Assembly (NCBI GenBank): GCA_003661105.1
Contig: QMVM01000006.1
Location: 1-20,830, forward strand
Length of the DNA: 20,830 bases
Direction of reading: 5' to 3'
From: Methanosarcinales archaeon
Lineage (GTDB): Archaea; Halobacteriota; Methanosarcinia; Methanosarcinales; Methanogasteraceae
The number at the start of each line of letters is the position of its first letter. Position 1 is the first letter of the stretch. Below the pieces are notes generated by a model. It had not been told where the DNA came from and searched no databases. It saw only the letters and a list, made by a program, of their open reading frames with translations. A program made the position numbers and the translations under genes. This document shows positions 14,387 to 20,830 of the stretch, one piece after another.

Positions 14387-15424
14387 ATGAGACATATTAT
14401 AATAGCAATACTTATATTAGCCCTCATACCCGCCATGGCGGCAGAGACCGTCACTGGCGGGCACGGGCAGAACGACCACGCGGCAGAGAGCTACGCCGGC
14501 GACAATCCGCTCCTCACATACCAACACGGAACCATCAGAGGAGACCTCATCTACACAATCGGGGACAGCAAGTACTCTGGCAGGTTACACCCGAACGACA
14601 CATACACCGTTAATCTTTCGATAAAACTCCCAAAAGGAGCGACAGTCGAGTTCGCACGGCTGTATACGTACTGGACATGGAGTTACATCGGGAGCAATGG
14701 CACGTATCCGGATATGCAGGTCACATTTGACGGAACAGAGATAAATCCCGATCAGACCTTCACTGACCGCAAGGGAATATCACCTTACGATTATCCGGCT
14801 GGAACCTACTGCTACGATGCTACCGACCGGGTTAAATCCGGCGGAGCGTACACGGTAGTCGTTGAAAATGCAGCCACCGACTCTAAAAAGTTCAGCGTGA
14901 ACGGAATCGGGCTTCTGGTTATTTACAACGATCCAAACAGGGATGAGATCGAGTACTGGGTCAAAGAAGGATGCGACATCATCTCTGTCAATGAGGATGT
15001 CGGCGTAACAGCGGAGGCCGCAACTACGGAATTTGTCTTCGAAGGGGACGTCCATCATGGCGATGCGGAGGATGTGACGAAAGCAACCCTCACAACAGTA
15101 GTTGCTTCCGGAGATAAGGGTGAAAACACCATGACATTCAATGAGGAGGCGTATAGCGGTGTGTATGCAGGCGATCCGTATCCGGATCTTGCAATCGATG
15201 AGCGCGATGTGAGCGCGCATCTGGTAGCCCGCGACAACACGGTGCAGATCCGGGATGACGGAGACTTCATGGCTCCGAGCAACGCGTTTCTCGTGGTCTC
15301 TTGCGGACCGCAGCAACAGGCACCAGAATCATCACCGACATCAGAATCGACACCGGGGTTCGGACCGTTCCTTACGATTCTCGTAATAACCGTATCGATC
15401 ATTGCATTAAGAAGACGATCATGA
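14387..15424 (+). CDS. DUF3344 type B surface protein with PGF-CTERM anchor
   Basis: 345 aa from the ATG at 14387; an in-frame GTG at 14375 overlaps the RBS AGGTGA and is less likely. Signal peptide about 1-19. The DUF3344 module here is type B: HGTIRGDLIYTIGDSKYS, then ARLYTYWTW, MQVTFDG, TDRKG-ISPYDYPAGTYCYD, IEYWVKEGCD, ATLTTVVASGDKGENTM, IDERDVSAHL and a MAPSNAFLVV end. A Ser/Pro/Glu-rich linker leads to Pro-Gly-Phe, a hydrophobic segment and R-R-R-S, a PGF-CTERM archaeosortase signal, so the protein should be lipid-anchored on the cell surface. First gene of a coupled four-gene operon; its TGA overlaps the next ATG. Function unknown. Confidence 0.88.
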   Translation: MRHIIIAILILALIPAMAAETVTGGHGQNDHAAESYAGDNPLLTYQHGTIRGDLIYTIGDSKYSGRLHPNDTYTVNLSIKLPKGATVEFARLYTYWTWSYIGSNGTYPDMQVTFDGTEINPDQTFTDRKGISPYDYPAGTYCYDATDRVKSGGAYTVVVENAATDSKKFSVNGIGLLVIYNDPNRDEIEYWVKEGCDIISVNEDVGVTAEAATTEFVFEGDVHHGDAEDVTKATLTTVVASGDKGENTMTFNEEAYSGVYAGDPYPDLAIDERDVSAHLVARDNTVQIRDDGDFMAPSNAFLVVSCGPQQQAPESSPTSESTPGFGPFLTILVITVSIIALRRRS

Positions 15425-16482
15425 ACTGGAATATCGTTCGAGAGGATGCATCCCGCCATCTCAACGGGATCGGACATATACTGGCAGTAACGCTCATACT
15501 ATCATCTATTCCCGTTGCATCAGCACAATACGCCTCTGACGGGTTCAACCTCGGTACGATCCGGCACGACACCGTCGTGGGAGGCGTCTATGTCGATGGC
15601 GGGCATGGGGTGGGCACCTCGCCATACACAGAGGTCTTTACCGACGTTCCTTCCGATCTTCTCTTCGCACGTCTCTATGTGGGCGTGAAAGGCGGCACAA
15701 AGGAAGCGACCGGCTGGGTTTCGGTGGTATTCAACGAGCATGATCTCGAAACGATATCTCTTGCGGGGCTAAACGACACCAATCCGGAGGTCTACTGCTC
15801 CGGAAACGGCGAATACTGGATATATTACGATGTGGCGGAATATGTCGCCGGCGGCAATGACAATACTGCAACGATCACCACGGGTGGCAAGATCGACGGC
15901 AGGGTCAAGGGAACCGCGCTCGTTACAGTCTACCGCGATTCCGCCGAAACCAGCAAGGAATACTGGATCTGCGAGGGGAATATAAACCTGAATTACCGGA
16001 CAGAGCACGACTGTGAGACCGTCGCTTTCGAGAGGATGTTCGGGAGTTCCGATGATCTCAAGTCTGCCACACTCTGGACGATGTACCTATCAGGAAACGA
16101 GGATGTGAACGACACGCTCTCATTCAACGGTCATCTGATCGCAGAGGATGCTGCGGATGGTGGGTGCATGGAGGGTGGGGTGTATGTGTGGAGGGATTTA
16201 TGCTTTGATCTCGACTCCCGGGATGTCACCGAGTATATCCAGCCGCAGAACAACATAACCTACAATCGGACGATAGACGGATACTTACAGCCGGTTGGTG
16301 CAGTGTTGATCGCGGAACATACAGGGAAGGTTCCGGCGCCATCTTCCAGGTCAACGGAATCGATACCGGAATCGCCACCGGAATCGCCACCGGAATCGCC
16401 ACCGGAATCGATACCGGGATTCGAATCAATAGTTGCAATCACCACTATTCTTATATCAGCCAGTGCGGTGAGAAGACTATGA
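15421..16482 (+). CDS. DUF3344 type A surface protein with PGF-CTERM anchor
   Basis: 353 aa from the ATG at 15421, which overlaps the previous stop as ATGA; the frame is open upstream to 15301 but those codons lie in the other gene. A long signal region (1-35) ends V-A-S-A before Gln-Tyr-Ala. The module is type A, like the ECF-linked protein: IRHDTVVGGVYVDGGHG, YTEVFTDVP, FARLYVGVKGG, IYYDVAEYV, TALVTVYRD, KEYWICEGN, DLDSRDVTEYI and an AVLIAEHTG end. A linker of Glu-Ser-Pro-Pro repeats made by a 12-bp tandem repeat joins it to a PGF-CTERM (Ile-Pro-Gly-Phe, hydrophobic segment, R-R-L). Expected to be on the cell surface beside its type B partner. Function unknown. Confidence 0.88.
   Translation: MNWNIVREDASRHLNGIGHILAVTLILSSIPVASAQYASDGFNLGTIRHDTVVGGVYVDGGHGVGTSPYTEVFTDVPSDLLFARLYVGVKGGTKEATGWVSVVFNEHDLETISLAGLNDTNPEVYCSGNGEYWIYYDVAEYVAGGNDNTATITTGGKIDGRVKGTALVTVYRDSAETSKEYWICEGNINLNYRTEHDCETVAFERMFGSSDDLKSATLWTMYLSGNEDVNDTLSFNGHLIAEDAADGGCMEGGVYVWRDLCFDLDSRDVTEYIQPQNNITYNRTIDGYLQPVGAVLIAEHTGKVPAPSSRSTESIPESPPESPPESPPESIPGFESIVAITTILISASAVRRL
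16356..16415 (+). repeat. Five 12-bp tandem repeats encoding an ESPP linker
   Basis: Units of GGAATCGCCACC (three identical, flanked by two GGAATCGATACC) begin at 16356, 16368, 16380, 16392 and 16404. They are in frame and encode Glu-Ser-Ile/Pro-Pro repeats. They form the spacer between the DUF3344 module and the PGF-CTERM, the kind of stalk whose length changes easily by slippage. Confidence 0.9.
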
Positions 16483-18965
16483 AACTTAAATATAAATATA
16501 TAATATTATACCTGCTCCTGCTAACCTTTCTCCCACACGCGGAAGCGACGTATGCGGTAGATGGTACGCCGATCGTTGCTGTAAAACACGAGACCGTTTC
16601 AGGCGGAATTTACGTGGATGGAGGACATGGCATTGGAAGTTCGCCCTACACACAGAGTTTCAGCAACGTGCCTGCAAATGTGGTCTATTCTCGCCTGTAT
16701 GTCGGAATCTGGGGTGGAAACCCAGATTACACCGGAACGGTCAAGACCACGGTTAATGGGCATACACTCGGGACGCTGAACCTTAAGGGCAAGGCAGACA
16801 CCAACCAGAATGTGATGTGCACTGGCTTTGGGGTATATCTTGTAACTTATGTGGTGCCGGTATCATCTCTGAATGCAGGAAGCAATACTGTGGTGGTTAC
16901 AACGTCGGGCGATATCGATGGCAGGGTCTACGGAGTTACGCTCGCCGCAGTCTACGAGCGCGAGGGCGCGCCAGAGGTCGAGTACTGGCTAAATGACGGG
17001 CACGAGAATCTGAACGGCAAGAACTCGCACGACGAATGCACCACCTCCTTCGCTGCTGCGACCTCCTCAAATCAGGGTGCCAGCCTCACGGTCGCGTATC
17101 TGTGCGGAAATCGTGGCGAGAAGGATTATCTCTACATAAATGACAATCAGATCGGGGGCGATGATGTGGCTGACAGCATGGGAGATTCCGCTAGCAGTTT
17201 TGATATCAAGACCTTTGATGTCACAGATCACTTTGATTCGTCAGGAAATACCATATTGTTAAAAAGAGGCGGTGAATCCACGGTTCACCCGTTCATTGCG
17301 GTGCTCACGCTTACAAGTGGCGGCACACCAACGCCGACACCACCCCCGTCGAACAAGCCGGATCTGACAATCACCGAGATCAAAGTACCTGACCAGATCT
17401 TTGCGGATGAGGATAACACAATCGAAGTTGTTGTGCAAAACCCGACTGATTATGACATCGAGGATGCGTTCAATCTCGAGTTGTCTGTGGGAAGCATCAC
17501 CCTCGGATCGATTCGCATTCACGATCTTGGCGCGGGCGAGAGCGAGACGGTGCAATTTATATGGGATCCGGACGAGACGATCGAGTACACACTCTCTGCG
17601 GTGGTGGATGTTAACGACGAGGTTGACGAAGCAGACGAGACAAACAACAAGAAGACCTCTGCTGTTACAGTAGGCAAGTCGATGGGGTATTATGGCGATG
17701 ATTCGATTGAAACGTTTGAGCATGGCACCATCAATGGCAGCATTGTGTACACAATCGGAAACAGCAGTTACTCAAAACTCCCGCTGAGTCTTGATGACGA
17801 GTATGCGGTCGAGTGCAATCTAACGCTGCCTGATAATGCGGCAGTCAGGAATGCACGACTATATATTTACTGGACGTGGGGTCATAAAGGATCGGAGGGC
17901 AAGGCTGCCACTATGGATGTTACCTTCGACGGTCACACGATACCGGCGGACGACCGTTACACGGATCGGAAGGGCTATGACCCGTACAACTATCCGAGCG
18001 GCACGTACTGCTATAATGTAACAAATTATATAGAAGATGGAAATGGTAGCAGGATCAACTACACAACTGTTGTGAAGAATACGGGCGAGGATTATGCAAA
18101 GTTCGGAGTGTGCGGGATCAATCTTATTGCGGTCTATGAGGATTTGAAAGAACCCGAGATCGAGTACTGGATAAACGAGGGCTGCGACATGATCTACGAA
18201 ACAGATGGCGACGGTGTCAAAATCACGTCAGAGGATGCGACAACGAATATCTTCTTTTCAGGCGTGATCGATCTTGCTGAAGTAAAGAGGGCGACACTTA
18301 CAACAGTTGTTCTATCCGGCGACAAGGGAAATAATGAACTCGGGTTCAACAACGAGACCTGGGATGAGGATGTCTACAATGGCGAACCATACGACGATCT
18401 TGCGATAGATGAGCGTGACGTGACCGATCATCTCGGTACCAATGGAAATTACGCATACATCGTGGACAAGGGTGACTATATGGTTCCGAGCACCGCACTC
18501 CTCATTCTTGAGCGCGGGCAGAAGGTGGAGAAGCTTGACCTGGTTGCTGTGGTGGTGGGTGAGATCACTGACATGGGCATCCACTACATCTCTGATGATA
18601 TATACGGCGCAGTCTTCGGGACGCTCAGGTTTACAGTCCTTGATCGGTTCGATCGAATCACCAGATACAGGGAAGCAAGGGATATCCTGGTATATGCGGT
18701 GCCCTCTGATTGCGATCCCGATTATAATGTGTGGATGAACATCACAGAGACCAGTGAACCAGAAAGAACACTCACGCTCTTCAATGATCCGTACACAAAC
18801 GAGACACAGGATTACAAAACCGAGATCTGCTTCTTTGATGAGAATGACGACAAAAACTTCGACGAAGATAACGATACCTATATCTACCGAACCACGACCA
18901 GTTACGATGGCACGTTTGCAATACAGCTGGACGGGGGGATGTATGACATCTACACCAGATACTGA
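16479..18965 (+). CDS. Large secreted DUF3344-CARDB-DUF3344 fusion protein
   Basis: 828 aa. Signal peptide about 1-23. Type A module at 27-280 (IYVDGGHG, SRLYVGIWGG, AVYE, LKRGGESTVHPFIAVLTL); a Thr-Pro linker (283-292); a CARDB adhesion-like domain (293-398, with the DEADETNN end typical of the family); type B module at 404-680 (HGTINGSIVYTIG, ARLYIYWTWG, TDRKGYDPYNYPSGTYCY, IEYWINEGCD, LTTVVLSGDKGNNEL); and a C-terminal domain (685-828) I do not recognise, with an acidic run at 787-799 that may bind Ca2+. There is no PGF-CTERM and no membrane helix, so retention needs a partner; the small membrane protein encoded in overlap next door is a candidate. It joins in one chain what the two upstream genes keep apart. 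ATGA overlap with the previous gene. Confidence 0.88.
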   Translation: MKLKYKYIILYLLLLTFLPHAEATYAVDGTPIVAVKHETVSGGIYVDGGHGIGSSPYTQSFSNVPANVVYSRLYVGIWGGNPDYTGTVKTTVNGHTLGTLNLKGKADTNQNVMCTGFGVYLVTYVVPVSSLNAGSNTVVVTTSGDIDGRVYGVTLAAVYEREGAPEVEYWLNDGHENLNGKNSHDECTTSFAAATSSNQGASLTVAYLCGNRGEKDYLYINDNQIGGDDVADSMGDSASSFDIKTFDVTDHFDSSGNTILLKRGGESTVHPFIAVLTLTSGGTPTPTPPPSNKPDLTITEIKVPDQIFADEDNTIEVVVQNPTDYDIEDAFNLELSVGSITLGSIRIHDLGAGESETVQFIWDPDETIEYTLSAVVDVNDEVDEADETNNKKTSAVTVGKSMGYYGDDSIETFEHGTINGSIVYTIGNSSYSKLPLSLDDEYAVECNLTLPDNAAVRNARLYIYWTWGHKGSEGKAATMDVTFDGHTIPADDRYTDRKGYDPYNYPSGTYCYNVTNYIEDGNGSRINYTTVVKNTGEDYAKFGVCGINLIAVYEDLKEPEIEYWINEGCDMIYETDGDGVKITSEDATTNIFFSGVIDLAEVKRATLTTVVLSGDKGNNELGFNNETWDEDVYNGEPYDDLAIDERDVTDHLGTNGNYAYIVDKGDYMVPSTALLILERGQKVEKLDLVAVVVGEITDMGIHYISDDIYGAVFGTLRFTVLDRFDRITRYREARDILVYAVPSDCDPDYNVWMNITETSEPERTLTLFNDPYTNETQDYKTEICFFDENDDKNFDEDNDTYIYRTTTSYDGTFAIQLDGGMYDIYTRY

Positions 18966-19197
18966 GCATAATAAGAACCGGTGGAAAATTATATCGATTG
19001 TTGCGATTCTGATTGCATTGATTTCGATCATATTAAATGTATATTTCTATCTTTCAGATAATTCTGAAATAGCACCCAGCGCTAACAATGAAACGAACAA
19101 TTCCACTGTACTGAACATATCGAATGAAAATGGGATGGGGGTGCACAGGATTGCAAGGGTGGCAATAACGCCCGGCGATACTACCGTGATCGATTGA
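18943..19197 (+). CDS. Small single-pass membrane protein overlapping the large DUF3344 gene
   Basis: 84 aa. The ATG at 18943 lies inside the last codons of the previous gene (23-base overlap, different frame) and follows a G-rich GGGGGG at about 18933-18938. Layout: a charged N-terminus (1-13), one membrane helix (about 14-37, WKIISIVAILIALISII), then an Asn/Ser/Thr-rich outer part with several N-glycosylation sequons, and a short beta-like tail ending TPGDTTVID. The positive charges before the helix predict N-in, C-out. No family recognised. Its overlap with the anchorless 828-aa gene suggests it may be that protein's membrane partner; inference only. A longer frame from 18754 shadows the upstream gene and was rejected. 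Confidence 0.6.
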   Translation: MTSTPDTEHNKNRWKIISIVAILIALISIILNVYFYLSDNSEIAPSANNETNNSTVLNISNENGMGVHRIARVAITPGDTTVID

Positions 19198-19222
19198 GCG
19201 CGATTCTCTGACCGGAGTAACA

Positions 19223-19249
19223 CTTATATGCTGTTGTGTAATTTACACA
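19223..19249 (+). promoter_or_regulatory. TATA box with adjacent 15-bp palindrome upstream of the dockerin-type gene
   Basis: CTTATATG (19223-19230) is followed at 19235-19249 by TGTGTAA-T-TTACACA, a perfect palindrome of 7-bp arms around one base. It lies between the TATA box and the expected start near 19253, where archaeal repressors typically bind. An alternative TATA is TAAATAG at 19281-19287. Confidence 0.5.
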
Positions 19250-19328
19250 CATGCAGTAAGATTATTGCTGCGAGTATCTCTAAATAGTTTGAGATTAATA
19301 ACAGAATAGTAACATAGGAGGAACAAAA

Positions 19329-20759
19329 GTGAAAAAAATGATATCTTTGGTATGCATCGCTGTTCTTATGATGGTTGCGCCTGTGCTGGCGGCTCCGGAT
19401 ATGAGTGTGGAGAGCATAGCTCTTAACTGCGGATATCTCTTCGGTAACGAGAGTAATGAGATCTCTGCAAAAATCACGAACAGCGGCACTGATTCCAATG
19501 GGTCGTTCGAGGTCAGTTTCGTTCTCAGTGATGGATTCAGTACAATAGAATCCATCGATGCACTCGCTGCAGGAGCTAACACCACGGTGAGTATCAATGA
19601 CCCGACCATCAGGGATTCTGGTGATGGGGTGACAATAACAGTGACCGCGGACTGTTCTGGTAATATTGCCGAGAATGATGAGTCGAACAATAGAACAACG
19701 CTGGACACAACCGTTGTGAATAACGGCTACAAAGGCAAGACCTACACCGGAGGCGAGAATATGACGACGTGGGAGACGTACGATCTCAATGGTGATCTGG
19801 TCTATTCGGCAGGTGACAGTTGGTATCTAAGTGGCTATTATGGCTGGTCATCAGCACTTTATACCACTAACTGGACCGCAAGCGACATACCAGTTCCTGC
19901 GAGTGCGGCCATTAAAGAGGTGCGGCTGTATGTTCCATACTGCTTTGACTATCAGGGCGATATGTCAGATAACATCAGCCTGAACTTCAATGGGAATGTG
20001 CAAACAATAGAGAATCACTACACCGATAGGAAGAGCCACGGTAGCTATGACAATCCGTATGGGCTGCTGGCGTACGACGTAACTGCTGATTTCGATACGA
20101 ACGGAAACACCGCCGATCTCACAAACTCAAACCCGAAATGCTGTGCGCAGAAGACCGCATCCATCCGAGGCATGATGCTGGTAGTGGTATATGAGGATGC
20201 AAACGAACCGCGAAGGCAGATATTTGTCAATGAGGACTTAGATGTACTTAATGGCAAGTCATCCTATTGCACAACGCCGGATGAAGCGACCGCGTGGGCA
20301 CCGATCACCGGACTCACGATTAATCCGTCGACTATAGCGAGTGCCCGGCTGGTAACGTTTGCTCCCGGGGCCAATCCGGCCGAAGGGGAATTGATCTTCA
20401 ATGGACACGTCTGGACTGACGAGTGGAATGACAACGGTGTTCACCAAATTGGAATCAGTGACCGTTATGTGACTGCACATTTACGAGCAACTGGCAATGT
20501 TGTGGGTTTCCAGAGCAGTGCAGACAGTATGGAAGCAAGTAATGCGATCCTGATATTGGAAGAAGGAGACTCGTGGGCAGATTCTGATTCCGATGGCGTT
20601 CCGGATTACTGGGACGATGAACCAGACACACCGTCCGGATATCTCACGGATTCGGAGGGCAGGGGATACCGCATCGGTGATGTCAACCGGGATGGTAAAC
20701 TTACGAGTGTGGATGCGATGATGATCCTGCAGGCGATAGTTAAGAACATCGAGCTATAA
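19329..20759 (+). CDS. Secreted CARDB-DUF3344 protein with half-dockerin tail
   Basis: 476 aa with a GTG start fixed by AGGAGG at 19316-19321 (7-base spacing), the best RBS in the window. Signal peptide 1-21 (V-L-A then Ala-Pro-Asp). CARDB domain about 22-130 ending NDESNNRTT; DUF3344 type B module about 137-415 (DLNGDLVYSAGDSWY, VRLYVPYC, TDRKSHGSYDNPYG, EDLDVLNG, AILILEEGD); an acidic Ca2+-binding stretch like thrombospondin type 3 repeats (WADSDSDGVPDYWDD, from about 419); then GDVNRDGKLTSVDAMMILQA, one dockerin type I repeat (450-469), near the C-terminus at 476. Dockerins normally have two such repeats; only one is here. No membrane anchor, so attachment may be through a cohesin elsewhere. 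Own promoter, separate from the preceding operon. Confidence 0.88.
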   Translation: MKKMISLVCIAVLMMVAPVLAAPDMSVESIALNCGYLFGNESNEISAKITNSGTDSNGSFEVSFVLSDGFSTIESIDALAAGANTTVSINDPTIRDSGDGVTITVTADCSGNIAENDESNNRTTLDTTVVNNGYKGKTYTGGENMTTWETYDLNGDLVYSAGDSWYLSGYYGWSSALYTTNWTASDIPVPASAAIKEVRLYVPYCFDYQGDMSDNISLNFNGNVQTIENHYTDRKSHGSYDNPYGLLAYDVTADFDTNGNTADLTNSNPKCCAQKTASIRGMMLVVVYEDANEPRRQIFVNEDLDVLNGKSSYCTTPDEATAWAPITGLTINPSTIASARLVTFAPGANPAEGELIFNGHVWTDEWNDNGVHQIGISDRYVTAHLRATGNVVGFQSSADSMEASNAILILEEGDSWADSDSDGVPDYWDDEPDTPSGYLTDSEGRGYRIGDVNRDGKLTSVDAMMILQAIVKNIEL

Positions 20760-20783
20760 AACGCTCGATGATCTATTTTTTTT
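20747..20783 (+). terminator. Intrinsic-type terminator overlapping the 3' end of the dockerin-type gene
   Basis: CATCGAGC (20747-20754) pairs perfectly with GCTCGATG (20763-20770) around an 8-base loop that contains the stop codon, followed 5 bases later by eight T residues (20776-20783). This bacterial-style hairpin plus T run is uncommon in archaea, where T runs alone often suffice. Nothing else is seen from here to the window end. Confidence 0.7.
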
Positions 20784-20830
20784 ATTCCGTACGAATTTGC
20801 ACGTAGCTAACGTCCGCTGATTGAGAAATC

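Noticed and set aside
14780..15316. 178-codon open frame on the minus strand
   Set aside because: Shadow of the type B DUF3344 gene; residue composition and lack of RBS argue against coding.
15301..15420. Longer N-terminus for the type A surface protein
   Set aside because: The added 40 codons lie inside the previous gene; the ATG at 15421 has the ATGA overlap and is followed by a signal peptide.
16356..16415. Short tandem repeats as a CRISPR array
   Set aside because: Units are 12 bp without spacers, in frame, and encode a Pro/Ser/Glu linker.
18312..19031. 239-codon open frame on the minus strand
   Set aside because: It is the mirror of the large DUF3344 gene, has no RBS and no recognisable domain, and overlaps two coding plus-strand genes.

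Overview
The window looks like a euryarchaeal chromosome, most likely from the methanogen / methane- or alkane-oxidising side of the Euryarchaeota (Methanomicrobia, Methanosarcinales, Syntrophoarchaeia or ANME types). The evidence is an Alba chromatin protein, the archaea-only tRNA(Ile2) agmatidine synthetase TiaS, TATA-box promoters with very short leaders, PGF-CTERM (archaeosortase) surface anchors, many DUF3344 surface proteins and a dockerin-like tail. The exact taxon is inference. No rRNA, tRNA, CRISPR array or complete insertion sequence was seen.

Region 1 (1-4386) is an ECF-type nickel/cobalt uptake operon, nikK-nikL-cbiM-cbiQ-cbiO. It has two extracytoplasmic accessory proteins whose predicted mature N-termini begin with His, a substrate-specific CbiM, the T component CbiQ and a CbiO ATPase with a His-rich C-terminal tail. 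The whole promoter and leader are present as a diverged tandem duplicate just upstream. Region 2 (4387-8960) holds housekeeping genes: Alba translationally coupled to an alkaline-phosphatase-superfamily enzyme, then hisI (minus strand) divergent from tiaS, then an archaeal winged-helix regulator.

Region 3 (9025-13788) is a second and unrelated ECF transporter. A fused double ATPase (minus strand) is divergent from an EcfT-DUF3344-S-component operon. The S component is a YkoE-like membrane domain fused behind a secreted beta-rich domain, and a membrane-anchored DUF3344 protein is encoded between T and S. Region 4 (14387-20759) is a surface-protein cluster: four overlapping or coupled genes (DUF3344 type B, DUF3344 type A, an A-CARDB-B fusion, and a small membrane protein), followed by a separately transcribed CARDB-DUF3344-half-dockerin protein. 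With the ECF-linked copy this makes six DUF3344 modules of two recognisable subtypes.

Two about 96% identical copies of a roughly 245-bp palindromic element lie at 4474-4718 and 13934-14177. Each has similar imperfect terminal inverted repeats and each is flanked by its own different 8-bp direct repeat, so they look like MITE-type (non-autonomous) transposon insertions. The best candidate for an undescribed system is the ECF transporter with its DUF3344 partner and extracytoplasmically extended S component, possibly served by the neighbouring DUF3344 surface proteins. The substrate is unknown.
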